Below the pieces are notes generated by a model. The model did no database searches. It worked only from the letters and a program-made list of their open reading frames with translations, and was not told the origin of the DNA. DNA of 13,379 nt. Source: an uncultured Collinsella sp. (GTDB taxonomy: Bacteria > Actinomycetota > Coriobacteriia > Coriobacteriales > Coriobacteriaceae). How positions within the stretch are numbered: position 1 is the stretch's first letter; each line of letters opens with the position of its first letter. Shown here piece by piece: positions 1 to 8,067 of the stretch. The position numbers and the translations under genes are program-made. The stretch is taken from the NCBI GenBank assembly GCA_900551015.1, contig URUI01000056.1:1-13379 (forward strand), in the 5' to 3' direction.

Positions 1-42
1 CAGCCACGGGGCTGAGATTTTGCAGTGGTTGGGAATTCATTA

Positions 43-747
43 ATGCAACAGCAACTGACGCCGGCAGTAGCGGCGCCGGTCGGGGAAGAGCCGTACGACT
101 ATGTCCCGCTCGATGCCTACGGCGCCGCGCCCGTGGAGGTCGTCGATGACCTGCCGCCGATCGATGTGCCTGATGGTATGGGTGCTGTACCTGTGACTGA
201 TGGTTCGGGCGTTCCGGCTGCGGCGGCGCCGATGGTTCTTACTGATCTTGAGCGTAAGTCCTTGGCAGGGGAGCGCGAGCTGCTGACCATGCTCACGAGC
301 TACCCCGACCTGTTCCGCACGTATGCCGACCGCATCTGCTCTATCGAGTGGGTTGACCCACGTCACGAGTCCATCGCATGGGCCGTTCTGGCAACGCCGC
401 CGGGAACCGATCCTGCAGCCTGCATGGATGCGGCGCGCTCGGTGTGTCCCGAGGCGGCAACGCTTGTGAGTGCCGGGCGCATCTCGGCGACGAGCAAGCA
501 CCCCACCGAGACGAACATCGTGTTTATGCTTGATACGCTCGAGCTCTACACCATCAAGCGCCGCATGCGTGCCGCACAGGCCAAGCTGCGCCAGGACCGT
601 TCGCTCGATGATGAAGCCCGACGCGCGCTGACCGTGCAGGCCGCGCAGGATTCGCAGCGTCAACGCGAGCTGCAAAAGTCGATCGGCGGCGTGGCGGACC
701 CGTTCCGTTTGATCGGTCTGGAGGCCGCAGGCACCGAACGGGCCTAG
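43..747 (+). CDS. dnaG: DNA primase DnaG, C-terminal helicase-binding part (5' portion outside window or in another frame)
   Basis: This looks like the C-terminal end of DnaG, which makes RNA primers for replication and docks on the replicative helicase DnaB. From ATG 43, residues 1-66 are a Pro/Ala/acidic linker. Residues 69-230 are the helical helicase-interaction domain, with an ERELLTML helix near 78, then a DPRHESIAWAVL segment and a long charged helix (about 163-212). The catalytic zinc and TOPRIM domains are absent. The frame is closed upstream by TGA at 13-15, while the +1 neighbouring frame is open from the window edge to TAA 41-43, giving a TAATG stop-start overlap. Either dnaG carries a frameshift here, or the helicase-binding domain is a separate, translationally coupled polypeptide. 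A GTG at 25 is an alternative start. Placement directly before rpoD is the standard dnaG-rpoD order. The domain call is firm; the start is uncertain. Confidence 0.75.
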   Translation: MQQQLTPAVAAPVGEEPYDYVPLDAYGAAPVEVVDDLPPIDVPDGMGAVPVTDGSGVPAAAAPMVLTDLERKSLAGERELLTMLTSYPDLFRTYADRICSIEWVDPRHESIAWAVLATPPGTDPAACMDAARSVCPEAATLVSAGRISATSKHPTETNIVFMLDTLELYTIKRRMRAAQAKLRQDRSLDDEARRALTVQAAQDSQRQRELQKSIGGVADPFRLIGLEAAGTERA

Positions 748-799
748 ATGTTGTGGTCAACCAGCGTATTCTCGCCTATATCCAGTCCTCTTTTTGGGT

Positions 800-825
800 A
801 TAGACGTCTATGTGTGTGCTAAAGT
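800..825 (+). promoter_or_regulatory. Putative rpoD promoter (extended -10) with overlapping palindrome
   Basis: TAAAGT at 820-825 is preceded by TGC at 817-819, giving an extended -10 element. No convincing -35 sits at the right distance; TTGGGT at 794-799 is 20 nt away. A perfect 12-bp palindrome, ATAGACGTCTAT (800-811), lies just upstream, where an operator would sit. Transcripts would start about 25 nt before the rpoD start codon. The promoter would let rpoD be expressed apart from dnaG. Confidence 0.4.
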
Positions 826-845
826 ATTGAGTCCTGTGGACTATG

Positions 846-852
846 AAGGGAG
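846..852 (+). promoter_or_regulatory. Ribosome binding site that decides the rpoD start
   Basis: AAGGGAG lies 5 nt before GTG 858. It overlaps the upstream in-frame ATG at 843, which has no Shine-Dalgarno sequence of its own. This favours GTG 858 over ATG 843. Confidence 0.7.
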
Positions 853-857
853 AATCT

Positions 858-2201
<1,344 letters not shown>

Positions 2202-2214
2202 CCTCGCAAGCAAG

Positions 2215-2249
2215 AAGCGCCCTCAAGCACATCCGCTTGGGGGCGCTTT
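2215..2249 (+). terminator. Hairpin terminator after rpoD
   Basis: A 14-bp stem (2215-2228 with 2235-2248, one G-U pair) encloses a 6-nt loop and starts 13 nt after the rpoD stop. The T tract is short (TTT, partly within the stem), so termination may be incomplete or bidirectional. Confidence 0.65.
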
Positions 2250-2255
2250 CATGTG

Positions 2256-2279
2256 GTCATTGGGGACGTCCCCAATGAC
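2256..2279. repeat. Perfect 24-bp palindrome, REP-like
   Basis: The half-site GTCATTGGGGAC is followed immediately by its exact reverse complement, with the axis between 2267 and 2268. Pairing stops at both ends (G at 2255, T at 2280). It lies between the rpoD terminator and the tRNA promoter. It has no T tract and no spacer, so it is not a typical terminator. It resembles a short intergenic palindromic repeat, but only one copy is in this window. A regulatory-protein site is the alternative. Confidence 0.55.
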
Positions 2280-2286
2280 TAGGTCG

Positions 2287-2335
2287 GAAAAATTCTTAAA
2301 AAAGTTCTTGCCCTGAGCTGATTCGTCCGTATAAT
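2287..2335 (+). promoter_or_regulatory. Strong sigma-A promoter of tRNA-Asn
   Basis: A perfect TATAAT (2330-2335) lies 16 nt downstream of TTGCCC (2308-2313, four of six consensus bases). A-tract DNA at 2287-2303 resembles an UP element, as is common for stable-RNA genes. Transcription should start near 2342, about 24 nt before the tRNA. Confidence 0.75.
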
Positions 2336-2365
2336 AAACTTCGTTGCTTGAGAGCACGCACCTAT

Positions 2366-2440
2366 TCCTCGGTAGCTCAATGGTAGAGCACGCGGCTGTT
2401 AACCGCGCTGTTGTAGGTTCGAGTCCTACCCGGGGAGCCA
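2366..2440 (+). tRNA. tRNA-Asn (anticodon GTT)
   Basis: A full cloverleaf can be drawn. The acceptor stem is 2366-2372 with 2430-2436 (one T-G pair). The D arm is 2375-2378 with 2386-2389. The anticodon stem is 2391-2395 with 2403-2407, and GTT at 2398-2400 is the anticodon. The T arm is 2413-2417 with 2425-2429 around TTCGAGT. The discriminator is G and the CCA end is encoded (2438-2440). It decodes AAC/AAU. It has its own promoter and terminator, so it is a single-gene unit between two protein operons. Confidence 0.97.
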
Positions 2441-2446
2441 GGTTGT

Positions 2447-2476
2447 AAAACCCGTCGCTTATGCGGCGGGTTTTTT
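2447..2476 (+). terminator. Intrinsic terminator after tRNA-Asn
   Basis: The stem AAAACCCGTCGC (2447-2458) pairs with 2463-2474 across the loop TTAT, with one G-U pair, and six T residues occupy 2471-2476. It starts 6 nt after the encoded CCA. It is the most canonical rho-independent terminator in the window. Confidence 0.9.
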
Positions 2477-2572
2477 CATGCCGCGACCACTTGACTCGGA
2501 CGTTGCCATATCAACATTTCGTGTCGAGGATGTAATCCCGCGACCCATCACCTCAACATGGCGCTGTCGTTG

Positions 2573-2578
2573 TAGAAT
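2573..2578 (+). promoter_or_regulatory. Putative -10 element for the Asp23-fakA-recG operon
   Basis: TAGAAT matches five of six -10 consensus bases and would start transcription near 2585, about 50 nt before the first gene. I see no good -35 element. A small hairpin, GGTGC-CGTGA-GCACC (2604-2618), falls in the leader just before the Shine-Dalgarno sequence. Nothing else is apparent in the upstream stretch 2477-2572. Confidence 0.4.
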
Positions 2579-2634
2579 ATTGCAATGATTGCTCCCACGA
2601 CATGGTGCCGTGAGCACCAGATAAGGAGATTCTT

Positions 2635-2991
2635 GTGTCTGAGACCATCAACGGCAGCCTGAGCGTCTCGAACGACGTTATTGCCGATATTGCCGGTTAT
2701 GCCGCGATGACGTGCTATGGCGTCGTCGGTATGGCTGAGCAGCTCCAGGGCGCCGAGAGCGTGCGCCTGCTTGCCGGTCAGCGCCTCCGCAAGGGCGTGC
2801 TTGTCTCCGCCGACGAGAACGGCCTTACGGTCGATCTTCACGTCGTGCTCGAGAACGGCGTCAACATGAAGTCCGTCTGCCACAATCTTTCGAGCTCCGT
2901 TGCCTTCACCCTGCAGGAGATCGCCCAGATCGATCCCGCCAGCCTTAAGATCGGCATTCACATCGACGCGCTCAAGAGCCGTCTGAACTAG
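2635..2991 (+). CDS. Asp23/Gls24 (YloU-like) family protein
   Basis: A small alpha/beta protein of the Asp23 family (118 aa), like B. subtilis YloU. The family includes membrane-associated, stress-linked proteins whose biochemical role is unsettled. The match rests on the N-terminal beta strand and helix pattern SLSVSNDVIADIAGYAAMTC, a YGVVGMA segment, and a second half of alternating strands (GVLVSADENGLTVDLHVVL) with a final helix. No signal peptide or transmembrane segment is visible. The GTG start at 2635 is supported by AAGGAG (2623-2628), 6 nt upstream. Its place directly before fakA is the conserved yloU-yloV pairing and strengthens the call. It heads the operon that continues through recG, rsmD and coaD. 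Confidence 0.85.
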   Translation: MSETINGSLSVSNDVIADIAGYAAMTCYGVVGMAEQLQGAESVRLLAGQRLRKGVLVSADENGLTVDLHVVLENGVNMKSVCHNLSSSVAFTLQEIAQIDPASLKIGIHIDALKSRLN

Positions 2992-3018
2992 CATCCGAAA
3001 ACGGAGATTCAAATACCC

Positions 3019-4680
3019 ATGATTGCAAAGACCATTCGCACCTGTTTTCCGATCGCTGCGGCTGCTGTTTCCGACAAGGCCGAGGAGATCAACAAGCTCA
3101 ATGTCTTCCCCGTACCCGACGGCGACACCGGTACCAACATGTCGCTCACGCTCGCCTCGGTGACCAAGGAGCTTTCCGCCCTTCCCGCCGATGCCGATAT
3201 GGAGGCCATCGCCGGCGCCATCACCCACGGCTCCCTGATGGGTGCCCGCGGCAACTCCGGCGTCATCACCTCTCAGATCCTGCGCGGCGTGGCCGAGGGT
3301 CTCGTCTCTGCTGATGAGCCCATCACGTCCGCCAACATCGCCTATGCGTTCCGCCGCGCCGTCAAGGTCGCCTTCCAGGCCGTCCGTAAGCCCATCGAGG
3401 GCACGATTCTCACGGTGCTGCGCGATGTCTCGACCAAGGCCGACGAGTGCGAAAAGAAGAAGTTCTCGGCCGAGGACGCGCTCGATGCCATTGTCGTCGA
3501 GGCCTACCAGTCCGTCGCTCGCACGCCCGACCTGCTGCCCGTTCTGAAGGAGAACGGCGTGGTCGACTCCGGCGCCTTTGGCTTTGCCATCTTCCTCGAG
3601 AACTTCGTAGCTGCCGCTCTTGGCCGCAGCACCGTTGTCGAGGATTTCTCCGCTACGTTTGACTCCGCCGGCTCTGCCCGTGATGCCGCTCTTGGCCGCG
3701 TTGAGATCGAGGCTAACGACGACTGGGAGGGCTCGGAATTCCGTTACTGCAATGAGTTCCTGTTTAAGGCCGACGCCCCGTTTGACGAGGACGAGTGCCT
3801 TAAGTTCCTGGGTTCTATGGGCGACTGCGAGTTGCTCGTGGGTGCCTACCCCGACTACAAGATCCACGTGCACTCCAACACACCCAACCTGGTGCTCGAG
3901 CACATGCTGCAGCTTGGCCAGATCTATGAGGTCTTTATCCATAATATGGAGATGGAGGCCCACGACCGTACCGCCAAGATCCACGAGGATCAGGAGAAGG
4001 CCGCCGAGCCCGCGAAGGCCCTGGGCTTTGTCGCCGTTGCCGCCGGTTCCGGCGAGGCCGACATCCTCAAGTCCCTCGGCGTCGACGTGATCGTGTCGGG
4101 TGGTCAGACCATGAACCCCTCGACTGCAGACCTGCTGGGTGCTGTTGACCAGGTCAACGCGACCTCGGTCATCATCCTGCCCAACAACGGCAACATCCGC
4201 ATGGCCGCTGAGGCCGCTGCCTCAGCCTGCACCGACAAGAAGGTCGCCGTCGTTCCCACCAAGACCGTTCCGCAGGCCTTCTCCGCGCTGTTCGCGGTCC
4301 TGCCCGATTCCGAGCTCGAGGATGCCGTCGCCGCTATGGTCGACGCCATCAGCGAGGTCCGCGATGGCGAGGTCACCCGCGCCGTGCGCGACTCCAGTGC
4401 CTCCGACGGTTCGCCAATTCACTCCGGTGACGTCATGGGCATCATTGCCGGCTCCATCGACGTGGTCGGCTCCGACGTGAAGCAGGTCACGCTCGATTGC
4501 ATCAACCGTATGCAGGAGGAAGAGGAGGGCGACGCGCTGACGATTCTGGCCGGCGAGGAACTGTCCGATGAGGCCTTCCAGGAGATCGTCGACGCTATCG
4601 AGGAGGCTCAGCCCGATCTGGAGATCGACGCCCATCGTGGCGAGCAGCCGCTCTATCCCGTGATCTTCTCGATCGAGTAG
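3019..4680 (+). CDS. fakA: Fatty acid kinase ATP-binding subunit FakA (YloV, DAK2 domain)
   Basis: FakA phosphorylates a fatty acid presented by a DegV-family FakB protein, making acyl-phosphate for phospholipid synthesis. The protein has 553 aa, the usual length. The N-terminal DAK2 nucleotide-binding domain (about 1-200) has NVFPVPDGDTGTNMS, with metal-binding Asp at D34 and D36, and GSLMGARGNSGVITSQ. The middle domain (about 230-310) contains the conserved HVHSN (H283, H285), characteristic of the FakA/YloV family. The C-terminal domain (about 330-553) has glycine-rich segments such as SGGQTMNPST and the SGDVMGIIAGSI block. No fakB is present here. The Shine-Dalgarno sequence is weak (GGAG at 3003-3006, 12 nt away), so translation may be coupled to the Asp23 gene 27 nt upstream. 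The 10-nt gap to recG indicates one operon. Confidence 0.92.
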   Translation: MIAKTIRTCFPIAAAAVSDKAEEINKLNVFPVPDGDTGTNMSLTLASVTKELSALPADADMEAIAGAITHGSLMGARGNSGVITSQILRGVAEGLVSADEPITSANIAYAFRRAVKVAFQAVRKPIEGTILTVLRDVSTKADECEKKKFSAEDALDAIVVEAYQSVARTPDLLPVLKENGVVDSGAFGFAIFLENFVAAALGRSTVVEDFSATFDSAGSARDAALGRVEIEANDDWEGSEFRYCNEFLFKADAPFDEDECLKFLGSMGDCELLVGAYPDYKIHVHSNTPNLVLEHMLQLGQIYEVFIHNMEMEAHDRTAKIHEDQEKAAEPAKALGFVAVAAGSGEADILKSLGVDVIVSGGQTMNPSTADLLGAVDQVNATSVIILPNNGNIRMAAEAAASACTDKKVAVVPTKTVPQAFSALFAVLPDSELEDAVAAMVDAISEVRDGEVTRAVRDSSASDGSPIHSGDVMGIIAGSIDVVGSDVKQVTLDCINRMQEEEEGDALTILAGEELSDEAFQEIVDAIEEAQPDLEIDAHRGEQPLYPVIFSIE

Positions 4681-4690
4681 GCAACTGCCC

Positions 4691-6868
4691 ATGTCCGAAC
4701 TGTGCTCCGTGCCGCGCGTCTCGGAGCGCTTTGCCCAGAGCAATGCGCTCGACGAGGATATCGCGCGACTCAAATATGTTTCGGGTAAACGTGAGGAGGC
4801 CCTTCGCCGTTTGGGAATTCAGACGGTGGGGGACCTCCTTCTCCATATCCCTCATCGATACCTGGACTTTACGCGCTCCTGGTCCATCGAGATGGCGCCC
4901 ATCGGTACCGTGTGCACGATCGTCGCCACGGTTGACCGTATCGTCCAAAAGCAGCCTCGCCCGCGTATGCAGGTGACCGAGGTCTCGCTGGTGGACGAGA
5001 CGGGCGTGCTGCAAGTCGCCTTTTTCCGTCAGCCCTGGATTGCCCAGCAGTTTAAGCAGGGAGACCGTCTGGCTGTGATGGGTAAGGTCGAGTTTGCCTA
5101 CGGCTTTAAGCAGATGGCCTCGCCGCATTTCGAAAAGCTCGAGGACGGACGTGCCGCGGGCACCATTCTGCCGGTTCATTACGTGAGTGATGGCGTGAGT
5201 CAGGCGTGGATGCGCCGTATCGTAAGCGGCGCGCTTGAGGTTGTCGGCAATCCCTTCGACCCGATTCCCGCACGCTTACGCGTCAAGCGCCGCCTGATGA
5301 GCAATGCCCGTGCGCTGCGCTCGATTCACTTTCCCTCGAGTATGGCCGAGCGCGACATCGCGCGGCGGCGTCTTGCCTACGAGGAATGTCTCTGCCTTCA
5401 GCTGGCGCTGCGCCTGCGCAACGACGGCGGCTTGGTCGAAGTCGCTCCCTACGCCCACGCCGCGGGTGAGCACCTGGCGGCGCTCAGGGAAGCCCTGCCG
5501 TTTTCGCTGAGTGACGAGCAGGAGGCCGCGTTCCGAGACATCCTGCACGATATGTGCGATGGCGGGCGCGTGATGAACCGCCTGCTACTGGGCGACGTCG
5601 GTACCGGCAAGACGGCCGTCGCCGCCTGCGCGCTGGCTGTCGCGGCCGATTCGGGCACTCAGTCCTGCGTTATGGCGCCTACGGGCGTGCTGGCGCGCCA
5701 ATATGCCGATAAGACTGGCCCCTTGCTCTCCCAGGCTGGCATGTCTTGGGCACTCCTGACGGGTGCCACGCCGGCGGCCGAGCGCGAGCAGATCCATGCG
5801 CAGCTGGAATCGGGCGAGCTCGACGTCCTCTTTGGAACCCACGCGGTCCTTTCGGACAACGTGGCGTTTAAGCATCTGTCGCTTGTCGTCATCGACGAGC
5901 AGCACCGCTTTGGTGTGGGCCAGCGCAATGCTCTGCGTGCCAAGGGCCCGGGTGCCGACCTTCTCGTTATGACGGCCACGCCGATCCCGCGCACGTTGGC
6001 GCTCTCGGTCTACGGCGACCTGGACACGAGCATCATCCGCCGTCGACCTGTTCCGGGGGCGGGCGTTACGACGCGCGTGCTCACCGAGTCGAGCCGCGAT
6101 TTGGCCTACGGTGCCATCCGCGAGGCGTATGAAAAGGGTCAGCAGGCTTACGTGATCTGCCCGCTTGTGGAGCCGAGTGACTCGGCCGATGAGCTGGAAG
6201 ACGTACCCGGTATTGCCCGCGACGATGAGGGCCGCGTGACGGTTCCCGTGCCGCTGCACGATACGGCGACCGAGCTCGATCGCCTGCGTCTGGCGTTGCC
6301 GGGCCTTGCCATCGAGCGCCTTCACGGCCGTATGCCAGCGGGGGAGAAGGACCAGGTTATTGATGCCTTTAAGCGTGGCGAGATTGACGTGCTCGTCTCG
6401 ACTACGGTGGTCGAGGTGGGCGTCGACGTGCCTAACGCCACCGTCATGGTCATCGAGAACGGCGAGCGCTTTGGTTTGGCTGCCCTGCACCAGCTGCGCG
6501 GTCGCGTGGGCCGCGGCAGTGTGTCGGGCACGTGCCTGGTCATGACGCACTCCAAGGGCAACGGCGGCGCGTCGCCAGCACAAGATCGCCTGCAATCGCT
6601 CGAAAAAACTTCGGATGGTTTTACGCTTGCCCAGATGGACCTGCGTCTGCGTCACGAGGGCGAAATCCTGGGTTACCGTCAGCACGGCGGCGTGACCTTG
6701 CGCTTTGTGGACCTGGACGCCGATGAGGACCTTATCGAATGGGCCCATTTGGACGCGGTCGAGCTCTTGCGGTATGCTTGCACCCTTGACTCCGTGGCGA
6801 CGCGCCCCCTGCGCGATGCGGTCGCCATGCGATATCGACACATTTTTAAGGAGGTCAGCGGAGGATGA
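4691..6868 (+). CDS. recG: ATP-dependent DNA helicase RecG
   Basis: RecG is a superfamily 2 DNA translocase that remodels stalled replication forks and Holliday-type junctions. At 725 aa it is slightly longer than E. coli RecG. The N-terminal part (about 20-240) is the wedge/OB-fold region that splits branched DNA, with the HIPHRYLDFTRS segment. The helicase core has Walker A GDVGTGKT (301-308), Walker B with DEQH (402-405) followed by RFGVGQR, motif III TATPIPRT (428-435), and the C-terminal motifs STTVVEVGVDVPNA and QLRGRVGRG. The C-terminal block DLRLRHEGEILGYRQHGG corresponds to the conserved RecG tail. No clear Shine-Dalgarno sequence precedes ATG 4691; translation probably couples to fakA. 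Its TGA overlaps the rsmD ATG. All key residues look intact. Confidence 0.97.
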   Translation: MSELCSVPRVSERFAQSNALDEDIARLKYVSGKREEALRRLGIQTVGDLLLHIPHRYLDFTRSWSIEMAPIGTVCTIVATVDRIVQKQPRPRMQVTEVSLVDETGVLQVAFFRQPWIAQQFKQGDRLAVMGKVEFAYGFKQMASPHFEKLEDGRAAGTILPVHYVSDGVSQAWMRRIVSGALEVVGNPFDPIPARLRVKRRLMSNARALRSIHFPSSMAERDIARRRLAYEECLCLQLALRLRNDGGLVEVAPYAHAAGEHLAALREALPFSLSDEQEAAFRDILHDMCDGGRVMNRLLLGDVGTGKTAVAACALAVAADSGTQSCVMAPTGVLARQYADKTGPLLSQAGMSWALLTGATPAAEREQIHAQLESGELDVLFGTHAVLSDNVAFKHLSLVVIDEQHRFGVGQRNALRAKGPGADLLVMTATPIPRTLALSVYGDLDTSIIRRRPVPGAGVTTRVLTESSRDLAYGAIREAYEKGQQAYVICPLVEPSDSADELEDVPGIARDDEGRVTVPVPLHDTATELDRLRLALPGLAIERLHGRMPAGEKDQVIDAFKRGEIDVLVSTTVVEVGVDVPNATVMVIENGERFGLAALHQLRGRVGRGSVSGTCLVMTHSKGNGGASPAQDRLQSLEKTSDGFTLAQMDLRLRHEGEILGYRQHGGVTLRFVDLDADEDLIEWAHLDAVELLRYACTLDSVATRPLRDAVAMRYRHIFKEVSGG

Positions 6869-7509
6869 GAATCATCGGCGGTGAATGGCGCGGTCGCAAA
6901 ATCGAAGAGCCGCGCGGTCGCGATGTTACGCGTCCGACGACCGACCGCGTGCGCGAAGCGTGCGCATCCATGGTCCTATCGGCCTTTGACTTTGATTTGG
7001 ACGAGGTCCGCGTACTGGATGCCTTTGGCGGCTCCGGTGCCCTAGGCATTGAGATGCTCTCGCGGGGAGCCCGTTCGCTCACGACGTTCGAGATCGATCG
7101 CAATGCCGCGAGGCTCATTACCAAGAATATCGAGTCGCTCTGCCGCGATCGCGCGCGTTGGCGTGTGGTGACGGGCGATGTCCTTGCGAGCGCTTCGCGC
7201 GGCCGCGTGCCGGGCGGCCCCTTTGATCTGGTCTTGCTCGACCCGCCCTATGCTTTTGGTGCCGAGCCGGTCGATGAGCTGCTGCAAAATCTTTCCCAGC
7301 AGGGACTGCTGGCGCCCGGGGCCTTTGCCCTTTTTGAACATGCCGCAGCCGACGCAGGTGCTCATCCGGCTTGTTTCAAGACCGTGCGAGAGAAGCGCTA
7401 CGGCATTACCTCGGTTGACTTGCTGCGCTGGGTGGCCGAGGACGAGAACGACCATGCTGACGAGAACGAAAATGACGAGGATGTGCCTTCGGAGGACACC
7501 CATGAATGA
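6865..7509 (+). CDS. rsmD: 16S rRNA (guanine(966)-N(2))-methyltransferase RsmD
   Basis: RsmD methylates N2 of G966 in helix 31 of 16S rRNA, using S-adenosylmethionine. The N-terminus MRIIGGEWRGRKI and RPTTDRVREA (about 23-32) are family hallmarks. The SAM-binding glycine loop is LDAFGGSGALGIEMLSRGA (about 51-69), and the catalytic DPPY motif is at 126-129. The total is 214 aa. The last 26 residues (about 189-214) form an extremely acidic Glu/Asp/Asn tail beyond the catalytic fold, and that DNA also carries the coaD Shine-Dalgarno sequence. The start ATG 6865 overlaps the recG stop (ATGA) and has AAGGAGGT at 6848-6855. The gene ends overlapping the coaD start. Confidence 0.95.
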   Translation: MRIIGGEWRGRKIEEPRGRDVTRPTTDRVREACASMVLSAFDFDLDEVRVLDAFGGSGALGIEMLSRGARSLTTFEIDRNAARLITKNIESLCRDRARWRVVTGDVLASASRGRVPGGPFDLVLLDPPYAFGAEPVDELLQNLSQQGLLAPGAFALFEHAAADAGAHPACFKTVREKRYGITSVDLLRWVAEDENDHADENENDEDVPSEDTHE

Positions 7510-7999
7510 CACCATCAACCGCGTGATCGTCCCGGGCACCTTCGATCCCATCACCTTTGGCCATATCGACGTGATCCGCCGAGCTCGCCGTATCTTTCCC
7601 AGCGTGATCGTCGCCGTGGCCGAATCGCAGGGTAAAAACGGCGTGGGTACCACCTTTATGCTCGACGAGCGCGTGGCGCTGGCCCGCGAGGCCCTCGGTG
7701 ATTTGGACGGCGTCGAGGTACTGCCCTTCACCGGCCTGCTGGTCGACTTTGCACGTGAACAGAGGGCGGGTGCCGTCGTTAAGGGTCTGCGCGCCATGAC
7801 CGACTTTGAGTACGAGTTGCAGCAGGCCGACCTCAACTATCGCCTGGATAGCGAGCTGGAGTCCATCTTTGTCATGAGTGCTCCGCAGTACGGCTATATC
7901 TCGAGTTCGGTGGTGCGCCAGATCGCGTCGCTTGGCAGCGACGTGTCGACGTTTGTGCCGCCCAACGTGGTCGAAGCACTCAAACATCGCTTTTCGTGA
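7502..7999 (+). CDS. coaD: Phosphopantetheine adenylyltransferase CoaD
   Basis: CoaD transfers AMP from ATP to 4'-phosphopantetheine, giving dephospho-CoA, the penultimate step of coenzyme A synthesis. From ATG 7502 the protein is 165 aa, the usual length. Nucleotidyltransferase landmarks are PGTFDPITFGH (11-21, with the T-x-G-H ATP-binding motif at 18-21), KGLRAMTDFEYELQQADLN (94-112), and ISSSVVR (133-139). The same frame is open upstream, but GGAGGA at 7491-7496 placed 5 nt before ATG 7502, together with the family N-terminus, fixes the start. It overlaps the 3' end of rsmD by 8 nt. The rsmD-coaD pair is conserved widely. The product ultimately supplies the prosthetic group of the ACP encoded downstream. 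Confidence 0.96.
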   Translation: MNDTINRVIVPGTFDPITFGHIDVIRRARRIFPSVIVAVAESQGKNGVGTTFMLDERVALAREALGDLDGVEVLPFTGLLVDFAREQRAGAVVKGLRAMTDFEYELQQADLNYRLDSELESIFVMSAPQYGYISSSVVRQIASLGSDVSTFVPPNVVEALKHRFS

Positions 8000-8007
8000 C
8001 GTTTTTT
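7982..8007 (+). terminator. Possible weak terminator at the end of coaD
   Basis: An imperfect stem pairs 7982-7990 with 7996-8004 (one A-C mismatch, one G-U pair) around a 5-nt loop. A six-T run follows at 8002-8007. The hairpin overlaps the coaD stop codon. It would separate the recG-rsmD-coaD run from the sepIVA-like gene, which has its own promoter candidate. Confidence 0.35.
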
Positions 8008-8023
8008 ATTGCCTGGTGGCATG

Positions 8024-8032
8024 TGGTAAACT
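8024..8032 (+). promoter_or_regulatory. Putative extended -10 promoter for the sepIVA-like gene and yceD
   Basis: TGG (8024-8026) directly precedes TAAACT (8027-8032), forming an extended -10 element. The only -35-like sequence is T-rich (TTTTTA, 8003-8008, 18 nt away). It lies in the 68-nt spacer after coaD, about 35 nt before the start codon. Confidence 0.45.
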
Positions 8033-8067
8033 AACACGATGATATGTTACCTATGAAAGGAGACCGG

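Noticed and set aside
2366..2476. Integration site for a mobile element at tRNA-Asn
   Set aside because: No integrase, no duplicated tRNA 3' end and no foreign-looking genes are present; the next genes are core housekeeping genes.
2548..3984. Long reverse-strand open frame (478 codons) across the Asp23 and fakA genes
   Set aside because: It lies opposite two clearly recognised genes, has a low-complexity Gly/Asp/Val/Leu composition, and resembles no family. High GC at third positions opens the complementary frame.
5585..6841. Reverse-strand open frame of 418 codons opposite recG
   Set aside because: It is the antisense shadow of the helicase core, where every RecG motif is intact on the + strand.
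8044..8067. ATG 8044 and ATG 8053 as starts of the sepIVA-like gene
   Set aside because: The Shine-Dalgarno AAAGGAG at 8056-8062 lies downstream of both and is correctly spaced for ATG 8068.
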